Shown here piece by piece: positions 1 to 6,525 of a stretch of DNA of 6,871 nucleotides. This DNA is from DATLAN01 sp035527455 (GTDB lineage: Bacteria; Planctomycetota; Planctomycetia; Pirellulales; Thermoguttaceae). Every line of letters begins with the position of its first letter. The first letter of the stretch is position 1. The stretch covers positions 1 through 6,871 of the forward strand of contig DATLAN010000219.1 of the NCBI GenBank assembly GCA_035527455.1, in the 5' to 3' direction. The translations under genes were made by a program, and so were the position numbers. The notes beneath the pieces were generated by a model, which saw only the letters and a list, made by a program, of their open reading frames with translations, did no database searches and was not told where the DNA came from.

Positions 1-1
1 C

Positions 2-241
2 AGCGAGTGGGCCGAGTGCCAGGAAATCGTTACCGATACCTCGATCAATCTGGTCGACGGCCTGACGACCGAGAAGGACAACGCGGACGTGATCTGGAAC
101 GATGCCAGCCGGTTCGTCTGCGCCCTCGATCTGAACGGGATCGAATCCTACCGCGTCATCTGGAGCCACGAAGGGGCGGCCGGGGCGAACGGCCACGTCA
201 AGGTCATCGGGACCACCTACGATTCGGACGATCAGACATGA
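2..241 (+). CDS. 3' end of a hypothetical protein (partial)
   Basis: Frame 2 is open from the window edge to a TGA at 239-241 and encodes the last 79 residues of a protein whose start lies upstream. The visible part is acidic and mixed in character, ending in V-K-V-I-G-T-T-Y and an Asp-rich tail (DSDDQT). It alternates hydrophobic and polar residues in a way that suits beta strands (for example F-V-C-A-L-D-L and Y-R-V-I-W). I do not recognise the family. Its stop overlaps the ATG of the next gene as ATGA, so the two are probably translationally coupled and belong to the same structural operon. Composition and frame are much more protein-like than the Arg-rich product of frame 1 over the same bases, which is why this frame was chosen. 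Confidence 0.75.
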   Translation, partial: SEWAECQEIVTDTSINLVDGLTTEKDNADVIWNDASRFVCALDLNGIESYRVIWSHEGAAGANGHVKVIGTTYDSDDQT

Positions 242-1692
242 CCCTGCTTTTGCCAAATCGACTCCGCGGCCGGATGGTCGACATGGTGCAGCCGATCAAC
301 CGGCTGCACCCGCTGGCCCGGGATCTGGTTGCGTTGTGGAAAACGCCCGACGGCGCCCAGGGCGGCAGCCGGTTGATGGACCTCTGCGACCCGGGCCCGA
401 ACGGCAACTACGGCACCTTGATCCACATGGACCCGGCTACGGATTGGGTGCCGACCGAGATGGGGTGGGCGTTGGAGTTTGCGCCCCCAGCTTACCTGAA
501 CATTCCGCATATCGCCGCACTAGATGGACTGAGTGCCCTCTCCGTATCGTTATGGGTGTGTCCGACGACTCTGTCGTACTTGAATTACATCATAGGCCAG
601 GCGGACGCAACAGACGGTTGGTGGATTCAGACGCACCACTTAACGTCGGGACGGCTTTATTTTGGGGTGATGAACGCGGCCGCAAAATACAACGTAACCG
701 ATGATGTCGTGGTCGCAAACGGTGTCCGGACTCATCTCAGCATGGTATTCGACGGCGGATTGACTGGTGACACCAACCGCCTCAAGCTCTACGTCAACGG
801 GCAATCTGTAGCGATCAGTGCTGCGGCGGCGGGAACACCGGCTACCATTGGCACATGCACAGAGCCACTGAATTTCGCCAGACGGTCGACGGACAACGAC
901 CGATTCTATACAGGGCAGATCGGGCCTACCGCCATTCACTCCCGTGCCCTCCTCCTCCAAGAAATCCAGCAACTCTACCTCGATTCTCTGAACGATCCGG
1001 TCTCGATCGGCGGGCTGATCAACCTCCTGCCCCAGCGGGTGTTCGCCTCTGCGGTCGCGGGTGACATCACCGTCAATCCTTCCCCCGTCGTCGCGACCTG
1101 GGCCGTCGTCGCGCCCACCATAACCAAGAGCGTCTCGCCCGCCGCGACCGCCTCGGCCTGGTCGACGACGACGCCCGCCGTAACCAAGACTGCAACCCCC
1201 GCGCCGGTCCTCTCCACCTGGTCCATCCTCGGCCCGACGATCGCCAAGGCCATCGCGCCCGCGCCTGCGGCCTCCGCATGGTCGACGACGACCCCGACGA
1301 CGACCAAGACCGCCAGCCCCGCCCCCATTGCGTCCGACTGGTCCGCCGTCGCCCCGACGCTGACCAAGACCGCCAGCCCCGCCCCCATCCCGTCCGCCTG
1401 GTCGGCCGTCGCCCCGACCGTCGCCCGGGTGGTTGCCCCCGCGCCCGCGGCCTCCGACTGGTCCGTTGTCGCGCCCGGGGCGGTCGAAAAAACCTGCCTC
1501 CCCTCGCCGGCCAGCAGCACCTGGTCCGTCGTCGCCCCGACGATCGTCCTGCCCTACACCGTCGGCCCCTACCGGTTCACCCACGTCCACATTCACCAGC
1601 CCGGCCTTTCCCTTTCCCACGTCCACCAGCCGGGCCTCGCCCTATCCCACATCCACCAACCCGGCTTCACCCGCACACACGTCATCCCCTGA
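238..1692 (+). CDS. LamG/concanavalin-like domain protein with Trp and His repeats, probable tail fibre
   Basis: This 484-residue protein has four visible parts. Residues 1-74 are a lead-in with the motif D-L-C-D-P-G-P-N-G-N-Y-G-T-L, the kind of 'DLSGNGNHGTL' signature that usually precedes LamG-like jelly-roll domains. Residues about 75-246 are the LamG/concanavalin-like lectin domain, with A-L-E-F at its start, S-V-S-L-W-V near 102-107, L-K-L-Y-V-N-G-Q in the middle and a closing G-Q-I-G-P-T-A-I-H-S-R-A-L. Residues 281-438 hold eight copies of a 20-residue Trp repeat. Residues 449-484 hold H-x-H-Q-P-G repeats. There is no signal peptide or membrane segment. The ATG at 238 was chosen because the open frame upstream overlaps the previous gene and is Arg-rich nonsense. 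LamG domains bind glycans or proteins. Together with the neighbouring hub-like gene, this suggests a receptor-binding tail fibre or tip protein. The family call for LamG is fairly firm, but the fibre role is inference. The LamG core is lower in GC than its flanks. Confidence 0.8.
   Translation: MTLLLPNRLRGRMVDMVQPINRLHPLARDLVALWKTPDGAQGGSRLMDLCDPGPNGNYGTLIHMDPATDWVPTEMGWALEFAPPAYLNIPHIAALDGLSALSVSLWVCPTTLSYLNYIIGQADATDGWWIQTHHLTSGRLYFGVMNAAAKYNVTDDVVVANGVRTHLSMVFDGGLTGDTNRLKLYVNGQSVAISAAAAGTPATIGTCTEPLNFARRSTDNDRFYTGQIGPTAIHSRALLLQEIQQLYLDSLNDPVSIGGLINLLPQRVFASAVAGDITVNPSPVVATWAVVAPTITKSVSPAATASAWSTTTPAVTKTATPAPVLSTWSILGPTIAKAIAPAPAASAWSTTTPTTTKTASPAPIASDWSAVAPTLTKTASPAPIPSAWSAVAPTVARVVAPAPAASDWSVVAPGAVEKTCLPSPASSTWSVVAPTIVLPYTVGPYRFTHVHIHQPGLSLSHVHQPGLALSHIHQPGFTRTHVIP
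1078..1551 (+). repeat. Eight tandem copies of a 60-bp (20-residue) in-frame repeat
   Basis: The repeat encodes residues 281-438 of the LamG protein. The approximate unit is P-A-P-x-x-S-x-W-S-x-x-x-P-T-x-x-K-x-x-x, with the Trp codon at 1099, 1159, 1219, 1279, 1339, 1399, 1459 and 1522. Spacing is exactly 60 bases until the last unit, which follows one extra Leu codon (1498-1500). Third-position differences between units show that most copies are old and kept for their protein sequence. A stretch of more than 25 identical bases is shared across the borders of units 4/5 and 5/6 (from about 1302 and 1362), which points to a recent duplication. The unit probably forms a repeated beta-strand stalk or small beta module between the lectin domain and the His tip. 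Confidence 0.93.
1588..1689 (+). repeat. Tandem 30-bp repeat encoding H-x-H-Q-P-G motifs
   Basis: The end of the LamG protein repeats with an exact 30-base period starting at 1588, 1618, 1648 and a truncated copy at 1678. Each unit reads H-[IV]-H-Q-P-G-[LF]-x-x-[ST]. An extra His pair sits just before the first unit, giving H449, H451 and H453, followed by H461/H463, H471/H473 and H481. Codons differ between the copies, so the repeat is maintained at protein level. Paired His residues of the H-x-H type are known to coordinate iron in the needle of the T4 long tail fibre gp37 and in phage spike tips. Metal binding here is inferred from the pattern. Confidence 0.9.
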
Positions 1693-1703
1693 GCACAGAC
1701 GCA

Positions 1704-2096
1704 ATGCCCTCGCCAATCCCCACGCTCGACCTGCACTACATTTGGGAAGATTCCGGCTGCCTGGTCCTCGGCCGGATCGTCGGCTACGACGGCAGCCTGA
1801 TCCAGCAGTTGGACATCACGTCGATAAGCTGCCAGGTCCGCGACGCCGACAACAACCGGGCCCTGACCGCCACGCTCACGCCCGTCGTCGCCGACGTGGT
1901 CTACAATGCCGCCCAAAACGACGACTCATGGCCGTACGACGACGGCTACAATTTCCGCCACCTCCTGCCCGCCACGGCCTTCCCGACCGGCGGCCACAAG
2001 TACCGTATCGAGTATCTTTTGGACCCGGCCTCGGCCGACGAAGAAAATTTCCACGCCGTTCTGGAGGTCTACGCCCGGGACCTGTACCGGAGCTAG
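1704..2096 (+). CDS. Small hypothetical protein, beta-rich, possible baseplate/tail component
   Basis: This 130-residue protein starts at the ATG at 1704, eleven bases after the preceding stop, and ends at TAG. The same frame is open far upstream, but that part is an Arg/Pro-rich shadow of the LamG gene. The first half reads like a strand-rich sandwich (D-L-H-Y-I-W, C-L-V-L-G-R-I-V-G, I-T-S-I-S-C-Q-V-R-D-A-D). The second half has an aromatic patch (W-P-Y-D-D-G-Y-N-F) and a closing Y-R-I-E-Y-L-L-D segment. No signal peptide or membrane segment is present. The layout faintly recalls the N-terminal Ig-like domain of upper baseplate proteins (BppU type), where a strand with 'V-R-D-x-D' is followed by a 'G-Y-N-F' type turn. 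I cannot confirm that relationship. Its position between a fibre-like and a hub-like gene suggests a small tail-tip subunit. Confidence 0.75.
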   Translation: MPSPIPTLDLHYIWEDSGCLVLGRIVGYDGSLIQQLDITSISCQVRDADNNRALTATLTPVVADVVYNAAQNDDSWPYDDGYNFRHLLPATAFPTGGHKYRIEYLLDPASADEENFHAVLEVYARDLYRS

Positions 2097-2111
2097 TGCC
2101 ACTGATTTTCC

Positions 2112-4379
2112 ATGCCCGTCGCCATCGAAACCACCACCGACCTGATCCGCGAGGCCGCCGGCCACAAGGTGTTCCTGCGCGAGGAGTGGGCCGACGAATG
2201 GGAGGAGACGCCCCACCTCTACTGCACCTCCTGCACCTGGACCGCCGCCCCCCGGATCGCGACCGCCTCCCTGGAGTGGCGTTACGGCGTCGGCCTCCGC
2301 CAGGGCGAGGAGGAGTTCGACTTGGTCGATCGGCTCCAAAAGGTCCGGCATTACGTCAAGGTGGCGATCGACCAGCCCGACGACGCGGACGGGAACCCGG
2401 TCGACCCGCTCCTGTGGTATGGCGTGATCGAGCAGGACCAGACGCGGCCCGATGGCCCATTCTGCGATCCGCACGCCGAGCGGCGGCATCCGGCCTGGGC
2501 TGCCGACGACCCCGACGTGGCCCGGGCCGAGCACCGCGAGCCGTCCGGCCGGACCGGCTTCGCCGCGTACGGCCTGGAGATCCTCCTGGAACGCCAGACG
2601 ATCGCCCGGGCCTGGGTCGACGACGGCTCGGTCGGCGAAATGGAGCTCGGCCGCGGGCTGACTTTCAACGCCGACGACCGCGGCCAGCCCTTTGCCAACC
2701 GCAGCCAGGCGTTGGGCCCGCGTGGAAAATACCTCTTCTGCCAGTCCGCCGGCGCAGGCGACGAGACGGAGAGCTGGTCGAGCCGCGACATCCTCGATTA
2801 CCTCCTGGAGTATCACACGCCGACGGACCACCTTGACAACCCGGCGATCCAGTGGAAGCTCGACCCGTTCGGCCGGATCTTTGCCGTGCCCGACCGCGAC
2901 GCCCCGAAGCTGCGGACACACGGTCGGACGCTCAAGCAGTTGCTGGACGCCCTGCTGGACCGCCGCCGCCTCCTGTCGTACACGCTCCAGGTCAAGGTCG
3001 GCGAGGGCCCGATGGGCACCGACGCCATCGAGATCGAGCCCTTTAATTTTCTCGACGAGGACCTCCTGTGGCCGGCTTCCGGCTACCTCCAGCACCAAAA
3101 CGCCCACCAGTTCTCACTCGATTTCGACCGGGCGGTGGACCTCGAAGAGGTCGTCCACATCACCGCGGCCTCGCAGACCTACCACCAGGTCCGAGCCACG
3201 GGCGCCCCGATCCTCTGCTGTGGAACGATCAGCGGAGCGGACGGCAACCTGGGCGCGGGCTGGGACATCGCGCTGCAAAACGCATACAACGCGGGCGCCA
3301 GCCTCGAGGGCGACTATCCGGCGGCCGACCACCGCTGGGAGCGGCAAGAGCGAAACGCGGTGGTCCGGGCCCAGGAATCCTTGCGGAGGGTCTACAGTTG
3401 GTTTGACCTGCCCACCGATTGGAACGGCAAGGTCAAGAGCGCCGGCGGCGTTGAAGTCTATCTCTTTCCCTTCGAGGAGTTGGACATCAACCCGGCCACC
3501 GACCAGGTCTGGTGGCGGCCCGCCATGCGGTTTGAACGAAACCTGCCGCTCTTGACTGATCACGACTACAGCGGCGCGGCGATCGTCGGCGATGCCGTGG
3601 TCGACAACACGCCGGCCGGCCGAGTGCCCGAGTTCCGCCCGCCCTACGCGATCATCAAGCTGGCTGACTCGCCCTCCGGCGGCATCCGGTACAGCGAGAT
3701 GGAACAGATTGCGATGCCCTCGCAGGTCGAGCTTTACGGGGACGGCACCGGCCGGACCTTCTCGGCCAGCGTCCGGATGCAGACCGACGAGCCGGGGATC
3801 ATCGTCCGCGTTTCCGGCGACTACGGTCCGCACGCGATCGCCGCGGCCGACTTCGTCCTGTTGGAATGCGACGAGGACCCCGGCCCGTTCAACTGGCGCG
3901 ACGACCTGGCCGTCACGATCGCGATGCGAGCGGACCGGCACGTCGAAATGTGCTGGCCGCTATCGTTGGTCGCCACGCCGACCGACGCCGCGCGAATACT
4001 CACGATCGACGCAGGCCAGCTCGCCGAGCTCCACTACGTCGCAACCTGGACGATCGTCGACTTGCTGGACGGCGAGCCGATCCGCAGCCTGGGCGGATTC
4101 GTCCGCGACGACCGCGGCCTCTTGGAGGATCTCGCCCGGGTGGCCTTCGAGTGGTACGGGGCCGAGCGGCAGACGCTGGAGCTTACCTACCGCACGGCCA
4201 CCGAGATCAGCCGAATCGGCGACCTGATCACCGAGATCGGCTCCGGTCCGACGCTCGAATCCATCAGGACCGTCGTGACGGAGATCCGCCTGGAGCTGGC
4301 TCGGACGACGAACGACACCCACAAGACGACCATCAAGACGCAATGGGCGGAGCTGGACGTGCTCCGCCTCATCTCGTAA
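2112..4379 (+). CDS. Putative phage tail hub / baseplate-like protein
   Basis: This large protein of 755 residues starts at the ATG at 2112, fifteen bases after the previous stop. Residues 1-110 look like a beta-barrel segment ending W-Y-G-V-I-E (102-107), followed by A-Y-G-L-E-I-L-L-E-R (152-161). That pairing is typical of the first domains of tail hub proteins. Around 257-297 lies G-R-T-L-K-Q-L-L-D-A-L-L, with 'L-S-Y-T-L-Q-V-K' after it, a helix-plus-strand pattern also seen in hub proteins. The middle (about 320-470) is mixed. The C-terminus has R-I-G-D-L-I-T-E-I-G, then S-I-R-T-V-V-T-E-I, and T-T-I-K-T-Q-W-A-E-L-D close to the end, resembling the closing module of hub or tail-tip proteins. 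No peptidase or lysozyme motif, signal peptide or membrane segment was found. In a phage the product would form the central trimer under the tail tube, to which fibres attach. The family call is pattern recognition only; a different large virion protein is possible. Confidence 0.6.
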   Translation: MPVAIETTTDLIREAAGHKVFLREEWADEWEETPHLYCTSCTWTAAPRIATASLEWRYGVGLRQGEEEFDLVDRLQKVRHYVKVAIDQPDDADGNPVDPLLWYGVIEQDQTRPDGPFCDPHAERRHPAWAADDPDVARAEHREPSGRTGFAAYGLEILLERQTIARAWVDDGSVGEMELGRGLTFNADDRGQPFANRSQALGPRGKYLFCQSAGAGDETESWSSRDILDYLLEYHTPTDHLDNPAIQWKLDPFGRIFAVPDRDAPKLRTHGRTLKQLLDALLDRRRLLSYTLQVKVGEGPMGTDAIEIEPFNFLDEDLLWPASGYLQHQNAHQFSLDFDRAVDLEEVVHITAASQTYHQVRATGAPILCCGTISGADGNLGAGWDIALQNAYNAGASLEGDYPAADHRWERQERNAVVRAQESLRRVYSWFDLPTDWNGKVKSAGGVEVYLFPFEELDINPATDQVWWRPAMRFERNLPLLTDHDYSGAAIVGDAVVDNTPAGRVPEFRPPYAIIKLADSPSGGIRYSEMEQIAMPSQVELYGDGTGRTFSASVRMQTDEPGIIVRVSGDYGPHAIAAADFVLLECDEDPGPFNWRDDLAVTIAMRADRHVEMCWPLSLVATPTDAARILTIDAGQLAELHYVATWTIVDLLDGEPIRSLGGFVRDDRGLLEDLARVAFEWYGAERQTLELTYRTATEISRIGDLITEIGSGPTLESIRTVVTEIRLELARTTNDTHKTTIKTQWAELDVLRLIS

Positions 4380-4391
4380 CCGATAGACCCC

Positions 4392-5351
4392 ATGCCCAAG
4401 ACCGCCTGGCAACACGAGCAAGAGCAGGCCCTCTCGGCGATCCGCCGGCGGGTCGACCGTCTCGAAGACCGGCCGGCCGAGGTTCACGCGCCGCGCTACT
4501 GCCGGCTGGCGGTCACGGTCCGGAACCCGTCGACGGGCGAGTACCCGACGCGCCCCGAGTGCCCGAACACCTATTTTATCGTCTTCGTCGACGGGGCCTA
4601 CGCCCGCGACGTGGACGGCCCGATTCCCGCCACGCTCACGAAGCGCCAACCGGTCGACGACCCGCGGACGACGGCTCGGAACATTCACGAAGGGCTCGAC
4701 GCCTACGTCCCGATTTACAGCCTGATTATTGTTTCGGCCCACAAGCTCGGCCAGGGCAAGCGACCCCAGTGGTGGTTTCAATACGTCGAGACCACCCCCT
4801 GCGTGTCCAGCTCGGTGGTTAGCTCGAGCGCCCCCAGCGGTTCAAGCGCCCCCAGCTCCGCGCCGTCCAGTGCCCCCAGCGGATCAAGTGCCCCGAGCGG
4901 ATCAAGTGCCCCAAGCTCCGCTCCGTCCAGCGCTCCAAGTTCCGCGCCGTCGAGTGCCCCGAGTTCCGCGCCGTCCAGCGCCCCGAGCGGCTCCAGTGGG
5001 CCCCCATCATCGTCCGCCGCGCCACCATCATCGTCTGAGGCGCCCCCGTCATCGTCTGCCGAGCCGCCGCCGTCGTCGTCCGCCGCGCCGGTCGGCCCGA
5101 CGATCGACGTTCTCATCTGCCCGCCGACCTATGATCCATGCACGAACTCCTGGACGTTTCCTCAGAAACGAATATACTTGCCCGCGGGTTCCAGCGTCGC
5201 CGACATCGACCCGACCGTGGTCCCAATTTTGGCTTGCGTCTCCTCTGGGTCCTCCGGGTCCTCCGGTTCCTCCGGGCCGCCGTCATCGTCCGCCGCGCCA
5301 CTGCCGTCATCCTCCGAGGCACCCCCGCCCGAAAGCTCATCCGCCCCATAG
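4392..5351 (+). CDS. Ser/Ala/Pro-rich two-module protein, hypothetical
   Basis: This 319-residue protein starts at the ATG at 4392, twelve bases after the hub-like gene. Residues 7-27 can form a short charged helix or coiled coil. Residues 30-137 form a compact domain (R-L-A-V-T-V-R-N, T-Y-F-I-V-F-V-D-G-A-Y, I-Y-S-L-I-I-V-S-A) ending in T-T-P-C. Residues 138-233 are almost entirely Ser, Ala, Pro and Gly. Residues 234-282 form a second small domain with D-V-L-I-C-P-P-T-Y-D-P-C and P-Q-K-R-I-Y-L-P-A-G, ending L-A-C. A second Ser/Pro/Gly tail fills 283-319. Both globular parts therefore end in Cys-Val-Ser-Ser followed by a flexible tail. No signal peptide or LPxTG-type anchor is visible. I do not recognise the domains. 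The composition suggests an extended, exposed, possibly O-glycosylated spacer. Immediate downstream genes for a glycosyltransferase and a sulfotransferase make that worth testing. Confidence 0.8.
   Translation: MPKTAWQHEQEQALSAIRRRVDRLEDRPAEVHAPRYCRLAVTVRNPSTGEYPTRPECPNTYFIVFVDGAYARDVDGPIPATLTKRQPVDDPRTTARNIHEGLDAYVPIYSLIIVSAHKLGQGKRPQWWFQYVETTPCVSSSVVSSSAPSGSSAPSSAPSSAPSGSSAPSGSSAPSSAPSSAPSSAPSSAPSSAPSSAPSGSSGPPSSSAAPPSSSEAPPSSSAEPPPSSSAAPVGPTIDVLICPPTYDPCTNSWTFPQKRIYLPAGSSVADIDPTVVPILACVSSGSSGSSGSSGPPSSSAAPLPSSSEAPPPESSSAP
4803..5090 (+). repeat. Low-complexity Ser-Ser-Ala-Pro-Ser coding repeat
   Basis: Residues 138-233 of the Ser-rich protein are built mainly from five-residue S-S-A-P-S and S-A-P-S-G units (15 bases each). 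They shift towards the 3' end into S-S-S-A-A-P-P and S-S-S-E-A-P-P units. Serine is encoded by AGC/AGT and all four TCN codons, and the mix changes from unit to unit, so the protein sequence is preserved while the DNA has diverged. Near-identical neighbouring units such as AGCGGATCAAGTGCCCC (about 4878-4912) indicate some recent slippage or duplication. Every unit is a multiple of three bases, so changes in copy number would alter length without breaking the frame. Confidence 0.9.
5238..5348 (+). repeat. Second Ser/Gly/Pro-rich low-complexity stretch
   Basis: Residues 283-319 of the same protein start with a nine-base tandem repeat (TCCTCCGGG, four near-copies from about 5241 to 5276) encoding S-S-G. 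The sequence then returns to the S-S-S-A-A-P and S-S-S-E-A-P-P units used in the first low-complexity stretch. The re-use of the same words in both tails suggests that one stretch was copied from the other. Confidence 0.85.
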
Positions 5352-5358
5352 AGAAGCC

Positions 5359-6525
5359 ATGAAAGAGCCCATTTTCGTCATCGGCTACCCGGGCCCCGTC
5401 GGGGGTGCCTGCACGGAATTGTGGTCGACACTAAAGCTCTGGCGGTCGATGGGGCTGGACGTTCACCTAGTGCCCACCTGGTCCATCCCCGAGGCGCGGT
5501 GGAAGGAACGTTGCAATTCGATCGGTTGCACGACCCACAAGGCCAATCCGAACCGCGACGAGCTGTCCGCCATCGACGGCCTGGCCGGGGGTATCGTCGT
5601 CTCGTTTTGCAACGGATCCTTCTTGCAAGAGGCCGACCAGTTCCGGGCCATCGGCTGCCGGTGCGTCTGGGTGAACTGCATGAACTGGCTACACGACGCC
5701 GAGAAGCGGCATTATGCCCTCTTTGGCCCGTTCGCCGCCTATATGTTCCAAAGCGAATTCCAGCGCAAGACGCTGGCTCCGCAGCTTGCCCAGTGGGGAG
5801 TCAAGGCCGATCGGTGCCACCGAATATCTGGGGCCTTCGATCCCGACGAATTCACCTACCAACCGCGGCCCCACTCGCCCGGGGAGCCGTTTGTTATCGG
5901 GCGGGTTTCCCGCGCAAGCCCCGACAAATTCTCGACCAACACCTGGCCGATCCTAAACCGCGTCGACTACCCCAAAAAACGCTACCGCGTGATGGGGTGG
6001 GAAGACCTGATTGGAAAGACGATCGGCAAGCCGCCCGACTGGGCCGAGTGTCTCAAGAGCCAGGCCGAGCCCGTCGGCGCCTTCCTGGCCAGCTTGCACG
6101 CCTACTGCCAGATCAACGGCACCGCCACGGAGAACTGGCCCAGGACGGGCCTCGAAGCCATGGCCGCCGGGGTCCCGCTGGTGGTCGAGGCACGCGGCGG
6201 CTGGCCCGAGATGATCGACCATGGCCGGAGCGGCTATCTGGGCCACACCGACGCCGAACTGGCCCACTGGATCGCCCACCTGGCCTATGACGAAACGGCC
6301 CGCCTCGAAATGGCCGCCCGCGCCTATCACCACCTGGTTGCACACCTCGCCGACCCCCAACGAATCGCCGCCGGCTGGCTCCGACTGTTCGAGAGCCTAC
6401 CACCGCGCCCGGCCAATGTGCTCTTCCGCCGGACACGCCGGAAACGGCGAGCCTTGAACGCCGCCAAAAACGGCGAGGCTGCCGGCCGCAAACCCCGCAA
6501 TCCCAAACCCGCCAAGGCCACCTGA
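5359..6525 (+). CDS. GT-B glycosyltransferase, family 4-like
   Basis: This 388-residue protein begins at the ATG at 5359, seven bases after the Ser-rich gene. The frame stays open further upstream, but that part is a shadow of the Ser-rich repeats. The N-terminal Rossmann-like half starts F-V-I-G-Y-P-G-P-V-G-G (6-16), where Gly15-Gly16 fits the acceptor-side loop of GT-B enzymes. The linker region carries I-S-G-A-F-D-P-D-E-F (156-165), equivalent to the usual 'xNGVDxxxF' motif. The donor half has E258-N-W-P-R-T-G-L-E266, which matches the E-x7-E motif of GT4 enzymes. It is followed by A-M-A-A-G-V-P-L-V-V and G-G-W-P-E-M-I, as expected for nucleotide-sugar binding. Length is normal for the family. 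The last 34 residues (355-388) are strongly basic (13 Lys/Arg). The product should be cytosolic and transfer a sugar from a nucleotide donor. The substrate cannot be read from the sequence. The neighbouring Ser-rich protein or a virion protein is one candidate, and a surface glycan is another. Confidence 0.85.
   Translation: MKEPIFVIGYPGPVGGACTELWSTLKLWRSMGLDVHLVPTWSIPEARWKERCNSIGCTTHKANPNRDELSAIDGLAGGIVVSFCNGSFLQEADQFRAIGCRCVWVNCMNWLHDAEKRHYALFGPFAAYMFQSEFQRKTLAPQLAQWGVKADRCHRISGAFDPDEFTYQPRPHSPGEPFVIGRVSRASPDKFSTNTWPILNRVDYPKKRYRVMGWEDLIGKTIGKPPDWAECLKSQAEPVGAFLASLHAYCQINGTATENWPRTGLEAMAAGVPLVVEARGGWPEMIDHGRSGYLGHTDAELAHWIAHLAYDETARLEMAARAYHHLVAHLADPQRIAAGWLRLFESLPPRPANVLFRRTRRKRRALNAAKNGEAAGRKPRNPKPAKAT

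Noticed and set aside
7..237. Upstream extension of the LamG gene to an earlier ATG at position 7
   Set aside because: The extra 77 residues are Arg-rich, overlap a better protein in frame 2 and do not resemble the rest. The ATGA overlap at 238 gives a natural start.
1078..1551. CRISPR array or non-coding satellite as an explanation of the 60-base repeat
   Set aside because: There are no unique spacers, the repeat is in frame without stops, and copies vary at synonymous positions, so it is a protein repeat.
640..1626. Long minus-strand frames opposite the 60-base repeats
   Set aside because: They arise from the mirrored GC-rich repeat. The Gly/Arg/Asp-rich product and lack of any motif argue against a gene.
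1433..2836. 467-residue open frame on the plus strand spanning three genes
   Set aside because: The product is dominated by Pro and Arg and crosses real gene borders, so it is a frame shadow.
1926..3107. 393-residue open frame on the minus strand
   Set aside because: It is antisense to the hub-like gene and rich in Val, Gly, Arg and Ala, as expected for a shadow of a GC-rich gene. It has no recognisable domain.
4803..5090. Phase-variable switch based on the Ser-rich repeat
   Set aside because: Repeat units are multiples of three bases, so slippage changes length and not frame. On/off switching is not expected.
4729..5358. Longer glycosyltransferase starting at 4729
   Set aside because: The added part is the Ser-rich repeat read in another frame (Arg/Pro-rich) and has no GT-B features. 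The ATG at 5359 begins directly before the first Rossmann strand.
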